This document shows, piece after piece, positions 9,847 through 17,828 of a stretch of DNA of 64,000 bases (positions are counted from its first letter, which is position 1; every line of letters begins with the position of its first letter). The translations under genes and the position numbers were made by a program. A model generated the notes under the pieces. That model searched no databases and was not told where the DNA came from. It saw nothing but the letters and a program-made list of their open reading frames with translations. Source of the DNA: Actinospica sp035552695 (GTDB lineage: Bacteria; Actinomycetota; Actinomycetes; Streptomycetales; Catenulisporaceae); contig NZ_DASZKT010000266.1 in assembly GCF_035552695.1 (NCBI RefSeq), positions 1-64,000 on the forward strand, given 5' to 3'.

Positions 9847-12800
9847 CCTTCCTGACCGTGCTGCGGTTGCTGCTGCGGTTGCTGCGGTTGCTGATCTGGC
9901 TGCGCGCCGTAGCCCGGGTACTGCTCGAACTCCGGATAGTGCTCGGCGGCGGGCGACGGCTGCTCATGCTGCGGGTACTGCTCTTGGGGGTACTGCTCCT
10001 GCTGCTGGTACTGCTCTTGTTGCTGGTACTGCTCCTGCGGATATTGCTCGTGCTGCGGGTACTGCTCCTGCGAGTACTGATCTTGCTGCGGGTACTGCTC
10101 TTGCGGGTATTGCTGGTACTGCGAGTCCCGATATTGCTGCGGCTGCTCGTAGGGCTGCGGCTGCTCGTACGGCTGCTGCTGCTCGTACGAGGCGTACTGC
10201 TGCTGGGGCTGCTCCGCATAGCCGTACTGCTCATACGAGGCGTACTGCTGCTGCGGCTGCTCCGCGTACGGCTGCTGCTGTTCCGGGTAGCCGTACTGCT
10301 CGTAACCCTGCTGCGGGTACGCCTCGTACGACTGCTCGTAGTTCTGGTTCTGGTTCTGGTTCTGGTACGCGCCGGATTCGTAGCCGTACTCGGCCTCCGG
10401 CTGGTAGACCTCGGCGTTGACGGCCTGCGCGGTCTCGTAGACCGGGGCGTCGTATGTCTCGACGGCGGGAGCCTCGGCCTGCGTCGGCATGCTGACGGGC
10501 TCGGGCTCTTCTTCGTACGCCGCCGGGGCCGGCTCGTACGCGGGTTCCGGTGCGTACGCCGGTGGTGCGGGCTCGTACGCGGGCGCCGTGGCCCTGACGG
10601 GAGCGGGCTCGGGCTCCGCCTCGACGGCCGGGTCCGGCTCCATCTTGCCCGGCTCGCCGGCCGCCGCCGCGGCCTGCGCGTACTCGTCCTCCTCGTCGTG
10701 CTCGTTCTCGGGCCGACGGCCGAAGGGCAGCGCCATGATCGTGGCCGCGGCGAACGCGAGGGCCTCGCCGAGCAGCCAGAAGGTGTGCGTGTACGACTGG
10801 TAGCCGATGCTGATCGTGCCCGCGCCGGACGGGACGGTCCAGGCCTGCAGGCCGTTGGCCAGCGTGGTCGAGGGCAGCTTCTGACCGTTCTCCTTCGCGG
10901 TCCAGCCGCCGTCCGCCGCCTCGGCGAGCACCAGCACCCGGCCCGACGCGCCGGCCGGGACGTTCACCGACGCCGTCACGTCCTGGGAGCAGACCGCGGC
11001 GGAGCCCCGGGCCGTGCTGCCCGGGCTCGAGGTCGAGCCGGTGCACTGATACTGCAGCTGGATGGCCGCGCCCTTCGCGTCCTGCAGGGCGACCCGGCCG
11101 ACGGTGCCGTTGACCTGCCAGTACTCGGTCGAGCTGCCGGTGCTGCCGGTCAGCGTGTCCTGGGTGAGGCCGGAGGTGCTGCCGAGCCCGTGGGTGATCG
11201 CGTCGGGCACGGAGGCGGCCGCCCAGATGTAGCCGATGTCCAGGCTGGCCAGGCCCTGCGCCACGTTGCCGCCGCTGCCGGAGAGCAGTTGGCCGACGAT
11301 CCCGTCGAGCTTCGTGGTCTGAGCGGCCGTCAGGTGGATGTCCGCGTCGCCGATGATCGGGCCGGAGCCGCGGGCGACGGTGTAGGCCACGGTGCCGTTG
11401 GCGCCCGCGGTGAGCGTCAGGGTGCGTACCTGCGCGGCGCTCGCGTTCTCGGCCGCGAGGTACTGCGGCAGGCCCGCGGCGACCCGGCCCACGGGGTTCT
11501 CCGCGCCGCGCAGCAGCCACCAGCCGCCCGCGGCGACCGGGGCGAGCACGGCGGCGGCGGTGACCAGCACGCTGACCGGCTGGCGCCAGCCGAACGCGGC
11601 CCCGGCGATCCGCTCGCGGGCGCCCTCGGCGCCGACCATGGTCGCGGTGATCAGGCCGAAGCCGAGCAGCGCGGTGGACACGCCGGGCCACGGCACGACG
11701 CCGACCGCGGCGTCGGTCGGGGTGACGGTGGTGCGGGTCAGGACGAGCGCGGAGCCGAAGCCGAGCAGCGTGATCATCCACGCGGAGACCACGACGCGCC
11801 GCCGGGTGCCGCGCAGCAGCGCGGCCAGCGCCGTCAGCAGCAGGCCGGCGCCGAACCAGAACGGGTAGGTGCCCGGGCCGCCCGGGTCGCCGAGCAGCAG
11901 GCCGAGCGGCGAGGAGGTCGGCGAGTCCAGGCCGTAGCCCGCGGCGCCCATCTCGGTCAGGAACGAGCTCGGGTGCTGCAGCAGCGTGAGCGACCAGGGC
12001 GCGAGCACCACCATCGGGGTGCCGAGCACGATCGCCATGCGGATCGCGGTGACGAAGAGGTTCGAGCGGGTGCGCCAGGCGACCGAGACCAGCGCGACCG
12101 CGCCGGCGACCGCGGTGAGCGCCCAGACCACCGGGGCGAAGGCCGTCGCGAGCATCAGCATGAAGGCGCAGGTCCACGCGGAGCGGGTGTTGCCCGCGCG
12201 ACTCGAGCTGCCGATCGCGCTCGCGGCCGTGGTGACGATCAGCGGCAGCAGCGCGACGGCCATCGCCGAGCCGAGCCGTCCGGTGGCGACCGCGCCGAGC
12301 GATACGGCGAGCAGGCCGTAGGCGTAGCCGCCCCAGATTCGCAGCCCGGCCGAGTCGGTCACCCGCTTGAAGGCGTAGGAGGCGCTCAGGCCCGCCAGCG
12401 GCACGGAGCCGAGCAGCAGCACCAGGACGGCGAGGCTGGCCTTGCCGAACAGGATCGTGCCGAGCAGCGCGACCAGGCCGAGGTAGGCGGGGGCGACGGA
12501 GTTGGTGCCGAGGCCGACGCCGTGCCAGGCGGAGACGTACTCGTGCCACACGTCGCTGGAGCCGCCGGGGGTGGGCAGCAGTGCGCCGCCCGCGAGCGTG
12601 CCGCTGAACAGCAGGCTGCGCCCGGCGATCAGCGCGACGGCGGTCAGGCCGATGCCGACCGCGATGATCGGCTTCCTGATCAGCCTCTTGACGAGGGCCA
12701 AGGAGTCGGTCTCCAGCGACTCGGCCTCCTCCGAGACCGGGCCGGACTCGGCCGAGCCGTGCCGGGAGGCGTTGACCCCGCCGTCCATGGCCTTGTCGCC

Positions 12801-13940
12801 GCGGATCTGCGTCCAGATGTTGTCGATCGCGGCCCGGGTGAGCGCGCCGCGCGGCGGCAGCAGCATGGCCACCTCGAGCGGGTCGGCCTCCCGGAACCTT
12901 CGGCGGGCCGCGCGGCCCCGCAGTATCCGGTCTGGCCGGGCGGCGAAGCCGAGCATCGCGAAGAACTCGTCGGAGGCCAGGCCCGGGCTCTTGGCGATCA
13001 GGTGGCCGAGCACCCGGAACAGGGTGCCGATGATCAGCCGGAGGTAGAGGAAGGGCCACAGGATGGACGGCCGGTTGACCGCCACGGCGTAGAGCGCGTG
13101 GGTGCGGTCGAGCAGCTGCGGCCGGTTGGGGCCGGCGTCCACCCGGCGGCGCTCGCGGGCCGAGGCCTCGGCGTGCCGGATGACGGCCTCGGGCGCGACG
13201 ATGACGCGGTAGCCGGCGTTGTTGGCCCGCCAGCAGAAGTCGAGGTCGTCGCGGAACAGCGAGATGGCGCGGTCGAAGCCCTTGAGCTGGTCCCACACGT
13301 CGCGGCGGATCAGCATGCCGGCCGAGCCGACGGAGAGCACCGGGCGGACCTCGTCGTACTGGCCCTGGTCGTGCTCGCCGCGCTCCAGGCCGGTCCAGCG
13401 GCGGCCGTTGCCGGCGACCGTGACGCCGACCTCGAGCAGCTGCCTGCGGTCGTACCAGCCGTGCACCTTGGGGCCGATGGCGGCCACGTGGTCGCTCGGG
13501 TGCTCCGCGGAGTACTCCTCGGCGGTCAGCAGCAGCTGGCCGAGGCAGTCCGGGGACGGGGCGCTGTCGTCGTGCAGCAGCCAGACCCACTCGATGGGGG
13601 CGGCCGCGTCGTAGCCCATCTCGTCGAAGCCGACCGGCTCGGAGTTCTTCAGGCCGTAGGAGACCGCGGTGCCGTAGCCGGTGGAGCGCTTGCGCTCGAG
13701 CACGAGGTCCGAGCCGAGCGCGCCCCGCAACAGCTCGGCCGAACGGTCCCGGGAGCCGGTGTCGACGGCGATGATCCGCTGCACCGGGCGCTGCTGGCCG
13801 AGCAGCGACTCGAGCACGGTGGGCAGCCAGCGCTCGCCGTCGTGGCTGACCAGGACGGCGGTCACGACATGGCGGCGCAGCGCTTCGTGCGGGTTTGCGG
13901 CGTACGCGCGGGAGCGCGTTTGCGGTGCGTACTCTGACAT
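9840..13940 (-). CDS. Giant membrane glycosyltransferase family 2 protein with Tyr/Gln-rich tail
   Basis: 1366 aa. Residues about 25-260 are a GT2 (GT-A) domain: VTAVLVSHDGERWL, AVDTGSRDRS and the acidic HDDSAP motif at about 123-128. A multi-helix membrane region spans about 425-800, an extracytoplasmic domain about 830-1050, and a last helix (LLGEALAFAAATIMALPF) ends near 1074. The final ~292 residues are acidic/Pro-rich and then made of QYPQEQYPQ- and YASYEQYGY-like repeats, predicted cytoplasmic. It lies between whiB and DUF5719. The role is probably transfer of an envelope glycan; substrate unknown. The opposite strand is open throughout only because of GC-skewed codons. Confidence 0.9.
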   Translation of the reverse strand: MSEYAPQTRSRAYAANPHEALRRHVVTAVLVSHDGERWLPTVLESLLGQQRPVQRIIAVDTGSRDRSAELLRGALGSDLVLERKRSTGYGTAVSYGLKNSEPVGFDEMGYDAAAPIEWVWLLHDDSAPSPDCLGQLLLTAEEYSAEHPSDHVAAIGPKVHGWYDRRQLLEVGVTVAGNGRRWTGLERGEHDQGQYDEVRPVLSVGSAGMLIRRDVWDQLKGFDRAISLFRDDLDFCWRANNAGYRVIVAPEAVIRHAEASARERRRVDAGPNRPQLLDRTHALYAVAVNRPSILWPFLYLRLIIGTLFRVLGHLIAKSPGLASDEFFAMLGFAARPDRILRGRAARRRFREADPLEVAMLLPPRGALTRAAIDNIWTQIRGDKAMDGGVNASRHGSAESGPVSEEAESLETDSLALVKRLIRKPIIAVGIGLTAVALIAGRSLLFSGTLAGGALLPTPGGSSDVWHEYVSAWHGVGLGTNSVAPAYLGLVALLGTILFGKASLAVLVLLLGSVPLAGLSASYAFKRVTDSAGLRIWGGYAYGLLAVSLGAVATGRLGSAMAVALLPLIVTTAASAIGSSSRAGNTRSAWTCAFMLMLATAFAPVVWALTAVAGAVALVSVAWRTRSNLFVTAIRMAIVLGTPMVVLAPWSLTLLQHPSSFLTEMGAAGYGLDSPTSSPLGLLLGDPGGPGTYPFWFGAGLLLTALAALLRGTRRRVVVSAWMITLLGFGSALVLTRTTVTPTDAAVGVVPWPGVSTALLGFGLITATMVGAEGARERIAGAAFGWRQPVSVLVTAAAVLAPVAAGGWWLLRGAENPVGRVAAGLPQYLAAENASAAQVRTLTLTAGANGTVAYTVARGSGPIIGDADIHLTAAQTTKLDGIVGQLLSGSGGNVAQGLASLDIGYIWAAASVPDAITHGLGSTSGLTQDTLTGSTGSSTEYWQVNGTVGRVALQDAKGAAIQLQYQCTGSTSSPGSTARGSAAVCSQDVTASVNVPAGASGRVLVLAEAADGGWTAKENGQKLPSTTLANGLQAWTVPSGAGTISIGYQSYTHTFWLLGEALAFAAATIMALPFGRRPENEHDEEDEYAQAAAAAGEPGKMEPDPAVEAEPEPAPVRATAPAYEPAPPAYAPEPAYEPAPAAYEEEPEPVSMPTQAEAPAVETYDAPVYETAQAVNAEVYQPEAEYGYESGAYQNQNQNQNYEQSYEAYPQQGYEQYGYPEQQQPYAEQPQQQYASYEQYGYAEQPQQQYASYEQQQPYEQPQPYEQPQQYRDSQYQQYPQEQYPQQDQYSQEQYPQHEQYPQEQYQQQEQYQQQEQYPQEQYPQHEQPSPAAEHYPEFEQYPGYGAQPDQQPQQPQQQPQHGQEGW

Positions 13941-14019
13941 GCGAGGCGACGACCCGGGTCTCGACGGCGGTTTTCACCCCGCCGCCACCACGCGTCCGCG
14001 CGGCTACGGCGGTTGCCCC

Positions 14020-14025
14020 ACCCTA
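14020..14025 (-). promoter_or_regulatory. -10-like element for the giant glycosyltransferase gene
   Basis: Minus-strand TAGGGT, about 80 nt upstream of the GT2 start. The hexamer 17 bp upstream (CCCCGA) is a poor -35. The palindrome at 14067-14080 lies about 40 bp further upstream. Confidence 0.3.
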
Positions 14026-14066
14026 GTAGACGCGACCGGAAATCGGGGCGCCGTCGCGTTAATTGT

Positions 14067-14080
14067 CCGTATTGATACGG
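14067..14080. promoter_or_regulatory. Palindrome CCGTAT-TG-ATACGG upstream of the glycosyltransferase gene
   Basis: A perfect 6-2-6 inverted repeat lies between the whiB stop and the glycosyltransferase start. The same 6-2-6 core recurs at 14468-14481 upstream of whiB, suggesting a shared DNA-binding regulator. It has no T-tract and is too short for a terminator. Confidence 0.5.
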
Positions 14081-14112
14081 AAATCCGGGACAAAACGCAG
14101 GCTCGAGAAGGC

Positions 14113-14370
14113 TCAGGCAGCCTTCTTCTTCAGCCGTCGGCGCTCCCGCTCGGACAGGCCGCCCCAGATGCCGAAACGCTCGTCGTGGGCCAGCGCGTAC
14201 TCCAGGCACTCGGCCTTGACCTCGCAGGCCAGGCACACCCGCTTGGCCTCACGGGTGGAGCCGCCCTTCTCCGGGAAGAAGGACTCCGGATCGGTCTGCG
14301 CGCACAGGGCGCGCTCCTGCCAGCTCATTTCCTCGTCGAAGCCGCCGAACAGCGGGAAGACCTCGGTCAC
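14113..14370 (-). CDS. whiB: WhiB-family iron-sulfur transcriptional regulator (WhiB type)
   Basis: 85 aa from GTG 14370 (GGGAGG 7 nt upstream); an ATG at 14460 would add 30 atypical residues. Wbl proteins bind a [4Fe-4S] cluster through four cysteines, here ALC, RVCLAC and ECLEYAL. The GIWGG turn and basic C-terminus (SERERRRLKKKAA) complete the family pattern. QERALCAQTDPESFFPEKGG and the neighbourhood (fbiA on one side, manB operon on the other) match Streptomyces WhiB, which works with WhiA to start sporulation septation. The long upstream gap with a promoter at 14542-14571 and a palindrome at 14467-14482 suggests regulation. Confidence 0.93.
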   Translation of the reverse strand: MTEVFPLFGGFDEEMSWQERALCAQTDPESFFPEKGGSTREAKRVCLACEVKAECLEYALAHDERFGIWGGLSERERRRLKKKAA

Positions 14371-14466
14371 GCCCTCGCCTCCCGTCCTGTGTGCCACGCA
14401 CGGCGCGCGGAGGCTCGCCATCCGCCGCTGCCCCGGCATCGTCCGTACTTTTATCGCCATTGTCGT

Positions 14467-14482
14467 GCCGTATGAATACGGC
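14467..14482. promoter_or_regulatory. Palindrome GCCGTAT-GA-ATACGGC upstream of whiB
   Basis: A perfect 7-2-7 inverted repeat about 100 bp upstream of the chosen whiB start, downstream of the predicted whiB transcription start. It shares the CCGTATnnATACGG core with 14067-14080. A candidate operator for a common regulator. Confidence 0.5.
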
Positions 14483-14541
14483 CCGTGCCTATCGCGACCA
14501 CCTCTGATGACGCGGCGTCACAAGCCGGTGGCCTGATGGAA

Positions 14542-14571
14542 ATTACACGCGCGTCGTTCCACGGGCGTCAA
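14542..14571 (-). promoter_or_regulatory. whiB promoter candidate
   Basis: Minus strand: -35 TTGACG (14566-14571), 18-bp spacer, -10 TGTAAT (14542-14547). This gives an mRNA leader of roughly 160 nt before GTG 14370. Confidence 0.5.
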
Positions 14572-14796
14572 GCCGGGATCTGATAGCGGGGGCCTTATTC
14601 ACTCGGAGGGAGCAGCGGCAGGGGGTGCCACACGGCGTGTCCCGCAGCGGCGCCACCTGCGACGCGGTGAGCCGCATCGAAGGGCCCGTCGAAAGCGCTT
14701 GGTCCGATGAATTGCACCCGATCGAGTGAACAACCCTCTGACCACGGTGCGTAGGCACCCGAATGCACGGCGCCGTATGGGGGGTTGCGCGGCGAC

Positions 14797-14824
14797 TTGT
14801 CGGGCCCGGTCGCCGTGCTACCCT
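14797..14824 (+). promoter_or_regulatory. Promoter for the leaderless polycysteine short ORF
   Basis: -35 TTGTCG (14797-14802), 16-bp spacer, -10 TACCCT (14819-14824). The -10 ends 9 bp before the ATG at 14834, so transcription would start at or within about 3 nt of the start codon (leaderless). No ribosome site precedes the ATG, in agreement. Confidence 0.6.
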
Positions 14825-14833
14825 CGACCCATC

Positions 14834-14944
14834 ATGAGCGGGCCACGAGTAGTTCTCGGCACGCGCCCGGCCGGTCATCGGCCGGAGCGCGGCGCGAGCC
14901 TGCCCACGCTCATCTCCCGCAGCTGTTGTTGTCGCTGTAGCTGA
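14834..14944 (+). CDS. Leaderless short ORF ending in a polycysteine cluster (candidate Cys attenuator peptide)
   Basis: 36 codons, ATG start, last residues RSCCCRCS. All four Cys codons are TGT, the disfavoured codon in a GC-rich genome, and they lie within the last eight codons. The TGA stop abuts a strong hairpin (14945-14978). The layout (promoter at leaderless distance, Arg-rich middle, terminal Cys run, structured RNA after the stop) resembles the polycysteine leaderless ORFs reported as cysteine-responsive attenuators in mycobacteria. The downstream gene at 15023 has no recognised link to cysteine. The sequence features are directly seen; the regulatory role is inferred. Confidence 0.6.
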   Translation: MSGPRVVLGTRPAGHRPERGASLPTLISRSCCCRCS

Positions 14945-14978
14945 CCCCGTCCAGGGCGCGCGAACGCGGCGGACGGGG
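14945..14978 (+). promoter_or_regulatory. Hairpin directly after the polycysteine ORF stop
   Basis: A perfect 8-bp outer stem (CCCCGTCC 14945-14952 with GGACGGGG 14971-14978) encloses an inner CGCG-CGAA-CGCG stem-loop. It begins at the base after the TGA. No T-tract follows. It could act in attenuation, Rho-linked polarity or control of the 15023 gene. Confidence 0.6.
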
Positions 14979-15022
14979 ACTTCCTCCGCCGGCCGCAGCC
15001 CAACAGACGGGACTCACTCCTC

Positions 15023-15388
15023 ATGGCTCCGCGTATCGCCGCGAACCCCGCCACCATCACGCCCGACCTGGCGATGGTGCTGCACGACGCCAAGCCGCAC
15101 CCGCAGCTCGGCTCCCCCGCGCCGCGGCCGCCGAGCACCGCCCAGCTGGGCAACGCGGCGGCGGCCATAGCGGCCGGGCTCGCGCTGCCCCCGGGGGCGG
15201 ACGCGGCGGAGCAGACGGACGCCGACCTCGCCGGGCTGCGCGCCTCCTATCTGCTGCCGCCGGGCACCCGCGCCCGGGTGCACCGGACCGGGCCGTCCGG
15301 CGTGCTGCTGCTCGCCCCGTCCGCCGCGCCGCGCGCCGTCGCGATGGCCGCGCCGGGCGTCTACGTGGTCGTCGAGGTCGCGGGCTGA
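15023..15388 (+). CDS. Small hypothetical protein downstream of the polycysteine ORF
   Basis: 121 aa, Ala/Pro-rich, with no recognised domain. Residues about 1-45 are low in complexity, the middle has two Ala-rich helices, and the C-terminal third (ARVHRTGPSGVLLLAP, GVYVVVEVAG) looks like beta strands. The ribosome site is weak (GGGA, 9-10 nt upstream). It ends 47 bp before fbiA. In related genomes I recall a cysteine dioxygenase at this position, but no cupin His-x-His motif is present here. Codon bias at third positions supports a real gene; no function is proposed. Confidence 0.5.
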   Translation: MAPRIAANPATITPDLAMVLHDAKPHPQLGSPAPRPPSTAQLGNAAAAIAAGLALPPGADAAEQTDADLAGLRASYLLPPGTRARVHRTGPSGVLLLAPSAAPRAVAMAAPGVYVVVEVAG

Positions 15389-15423
15389 GGGACTCCCCGG
15401 CCACGGCAGTCTGACGAGTGCCA

Positions 15424-15429
15424 TAAGCT
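15424..15429 (+). promoter_or_regulatory. -10-like element of a leaderless fbiA transcript
   Basis: TAAGCT ends 6 bp before the fbiA GTG. No ribosome site precedes that start codon, so a leaderless mRNA is likely. The -35 is not clear. Confidence 0.4.
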
Positions 15430-15435
15430 CATTTC

Positions 15436-16422
15436 GTGAGCGCTTTCGACAAGAAGAAGATCACTGTGCTGGCCGGCGGGGTCGGCGGGGCGCGGTTCCT
15501 GGAGGGGCTGCTGCACGCCGCGCCGGGGGCCGAGGTGACGGTGATCGGCAACACCGGGGACGACATCACGCTGCACGGGCTGCGGATCTGTGCCGACCTG
15601 GACACCGTGATGTACACGCTCGGCGGCGGCATCCATCCGGAGCAGCGCTGGGGGCGGGACGCGGAGAGCTTCGGCGTCGCGCGGGAACTCGCGGAGTACG
15701 GCGTCGGACCCGACTGGTTCACCCTCGGGGACAAGGACATCGCCACGCACCTGGTGCGCACCCAGATGCTCGAGGCCGGATACCCGTTGTCCGCGGTGAC
15801 CGAGGCGCTGTGCAGCCGCTGGAAGCCGGGCGTGCGGCTGCTGCCCGCGACGGACGACCGGGCCGAGACGCACGTCGTGGTCCGCGACGAGGAGGGCAAG
15901 CGGCAGGCGGTGCACCTCCAGGAGTACTGGGTGCGGATGCACGCGCCGCTCGCCGAGCAGATCGTGTTCGTCGGCGCGGCCGAGGCCAAGCCCGCGCCGG
16001 GCGTGCTGGAGGCGATCGCCGAGGCGGACGCGATCATCCTGCCGCCGTCGAACCCCGTCGTCTCGATCGGCGCGATCCTGGCCGTGGGCGGCAGCGGCAA
16101 GAACATCCGCGAGGCGGTCATCTCCTCGGCCGCGCCGGTCATCGGCCTGTCCCCGATCATCGGCACCGCGCCGGTGCGCGGCATGGCCGACAAGGTGCTC
16201 GCGGCCGAGGGCGTGCAGACGACGCCGTCCGCGGTCGCCGCCTACCACGGCGCCGATCTGCTGGACGGCTGGCTGGTGCACGACGCGGACGCGGACCAGG
16301 TCGAGCCGGTCGAGCAGGTGGGCATCCGCTGCCGCGCGGTTCCGCTGCTGATGAAGGACCTCGAGGCGACGGCGGCGATGGCCCGCGAGGCGCTGGACTT
16401 CGCCGCGGAGCTCGCGCGATGA
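15436..16422 (+). CDS. fbiA: 2-phospho-L-lactate (or phosphoenolpyruvate) transferase
   Basis: 328 aa, GTG start, CofD/FbiA family. It transfers the phospho-lactate or phosphoenolpyruvate moiety from its GDP- or PPG-linked form to the deazaflavin Fo during coenzyme F420 synthesis. TVLAGGVGGARFLEGL at residues 10-25 is the nucleotide-binding loop, followed by VIGNTGDDITLHGLRICADLD-like segments, the GDKD motif near residue 98 and a LPPSNP loop near residue 206. It overlaps fbiB by ATGA, so the two are translationally coupled. In actinobacteria the precursor is probably dehydro-F420-0. Confidence 0.96.
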   Translation: MSAFDKKKITVLAGGVGGARFLEGLLHAAPGAEVTVIGNTGDDITLHGLRICADLDTVMYTLGGGIHPEQRWGRDAESFGVARELAEYGVGPDWFTLGDKDIATHLVRTQMLEAGYPLSAVTEALCSRWKPGVRLLPATDDRAETHVVVRDEEGKRQAVHLQEYWVRMHAPLAEQIVFVGAAEAKPAPGVLEAIAEADAIILPPSNPVVSIGAILAVGGSGKNIREAVISSAAPVIGLSPIIGTAPVRGMADKVLAAEGVQTTPSAVAAYHGADLLDGWLVHDADADQVEPVEQVGIRCRAVPLLMKDLEATAAMAREALDFAAELAR

Positions 16423-17771
16423 GCACTCGGGAAGGTCTCGCCGATCAGGTCTCCGTACACGCCGTTCCCGGCCTGCCGGAGATCCGGCCGGGCGACGACC
16501 TCGCCGCGCTGCTGTCCGACGCCCTGACGGCGCTCGCCGCGGCCGCCGGGCCGCGGCTGGAGGAGGGCGACATCCTCGTCGTCACCTCGAAGATCGTCTC
16601 CAAGGCCGAGGACCGGATCCGGCAGGCGGCCGACCGCGAGGCGGCGATCGACGAGGAGACCGTCCGCGTCGTGGCCCGCCGCGGTCCGCTGCGCATCGTG
16701 GAGAACCGGCTCGGCCTCGTGATGGCGGCGGGCGGTGTGGACGCGTCGAACACCGCGCCGGGCACCGTGCTGCTGCTGCCCGAGGATCCCGACCGCAGCG
16801 CCGTCGAACTGTCAGATGCCCTGCTCCGCACGCACGGTGTGCGCGTCGGCGTGATCGTCTCGGACACCTTCGGGCGCGTTTGGCGGGCCGGATTGGTGGA
16901 TCAGGCGATCGGCGCTGGGTACGTGTCTGTAGTACGGGATCTGCGCGGCGCGGCCGATTCGCACGGAAACGAGCTCGCCGTGACGGTCACGGCGGTCGCC
17001 GACGAGCTGGCGGCCGCGGGGGAACTGGTCAAGGGGAAGCTGGGAGGGGTTCCGGTGGCGCTGGTCAAGGGCCTGAGCGCGGCGGTCACGAAGGATCCGG
17101 GTCCGGGAGCGCGGACGCTGCGGCGGCCGAGCGAGGAGGACCTCTTCTCGCTGGGCACCGCGGAGGCGCGGGCGCTCGGCCGGTCGGAGGCGGTGTTCGC
17201 TCGCCGCACGATCCGCTCGTTCACGCCGGATCCGGTGGACCCGCAGGCGGTCGAACGCGCGATCGCGGCCGCCATCACCGCGCCGGCGCCGCATCACACG
17301 ACGCCGTGGTCCTTCGTCGAGGTGCGCACCCCCGAGGTGCAGTCGCGCCTGCTCGACGAGATGCTCGCCGACTGGATCAAGGACCTGCGCGGCGACGGCT
17401 TCAGCGACCTCGCGGTCGACAAGCGCACCAAGCGCGGCGACGTACTGCGCGGCGCCCCCGTGCTGCTGGTGCCCTGCCTCACGATGGAGGGCTCGCACAC
17501 GTACCCGGACGCGCGGCGCAACGCCGGGGAGCGCGAGATGTTCCTGGTATCCACCGGCGCGGCGATCGAGAACCTGTTGGTAGCACTCGCCGTCGAAGGT
17601 CTCGGCGCGGCATGGATCTCCTCGTCGATCTTCTGCCGCCCCACCGTCCGCCGAGTGCTCGAACTGCCGGACCACTGGGACCCCATGGGCTGCGTAGCCG
17701 TCGGCCACCCCGCAGCCCCCGCCCCCGACCGCCAGCCCCGCAAGGTGGAGTCGTTCCTGCTGCGGCGTTAG
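16419..17771 (+). CDS. fbiB: Bifunctional F420:L-glutamate ligase / FMN-binding reductase
   Basis: 450 aa, ATG start overlapping the fbiA stop. Residues about 1-245 are the CofE-like glutamate ligase that adds gamma-glutamate residues to F420-0 (ILVVTSKIVSKAEDR, GVIVSDTFGRVWR). Residues about 260-450 are a nitroreductase-fold domain (ARRTIRSFTPDPVD, APHHTTPWSFVEV, GLGAAWISS) that in mycobacterial FbiB reduces dehydro-F420-0. The two-domain form is the actinobacterial one, so mature polyglutamylated F420 can be made from FbiA/FbiB here plus Fo synthase and FbiD encoded elsewhere. Confidence 0.95.
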   Translation: MSTREGLADQVSVHAVPGLPEIRPGDDLAALLSDALTALAAAAGPRLEEGDILVVTSKIVSKAEDRIRQAADREAAIDEETVRVVARRGPLRIVENRLGLVMAAGGVDASNTAPGTVLLLPEDPDRSAVELSDALLRTHGVRVGVIVSDTFGRVWRAGLVDQAIGAGYVSVVRDLRGAADSHGNELAVTVTAVADELAAAGELVKGKLGGVPVALVKGLSAAVTKDPGPGARTLRRPSEEDLFSLGTAEARALGRSEAVFARRTIRSFTPDPVDPQAVERAIAAAITAPAPHHTTPWSFVEVRTPEVQSRLLDEMLADWIKDLRGDGFSDLAVDKRTKRGDVLRGAPVLLVPCLTMEGSHTYPDARRNAGEREMFLVSTGAAIENLLVALAVEGLGAAWISSSIFCRPTVRRVLELPDHWDPMGCVAVGHPAAPAPDRQPRKVESFLLRR

Positions 17772-17828
17772 TCGGGTTCGCGGGCTGCGGACAGTCAGTG
17801 TCCTGCGCGACTTTGACGTCTAGCCGGC

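Larger units (their letters stand above)
14461..14833. other. Intergenic region upstream of whiB and of the polycysteine short ORF
   Basis: 373 bp without a convincing gene. It carries the minus-strand whiB promoter (14542-14571), the palindrome at 14467-14482 and the plus-strand promoter at 14797-14824. The open frames crossing it have no ribosome sites and no recognisable product. Confidence 0.6.

Noticed and set aside
9843..10420. CRISPR-like periodic sequence
   Set aside because: The periodicity is codon-level repetition of Gln/Tyr/Pro within one reading frame, with no unique spacers. No CRISPR array was found in the window.
9858..13937. A 1359-codon open frame on the plus strand opposite the giant glycosyltransferase
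   Set aside because: It is the antisense shadow of a GC-biased gene. The translation is Leu/Arg/Gly/Asp-rich low complexity with no domain, and the minus-strand frame carries clear GT2 motifs.
14726..14833. An upstream in-frame ATG (14726) extending the polycysteine ORF to 72 residues
   Set aside because: The promoter at 14797-14824 lies inside that extension and no ribosome site precedes 14726. The leaderless ATG at 14834 explains the signals better.
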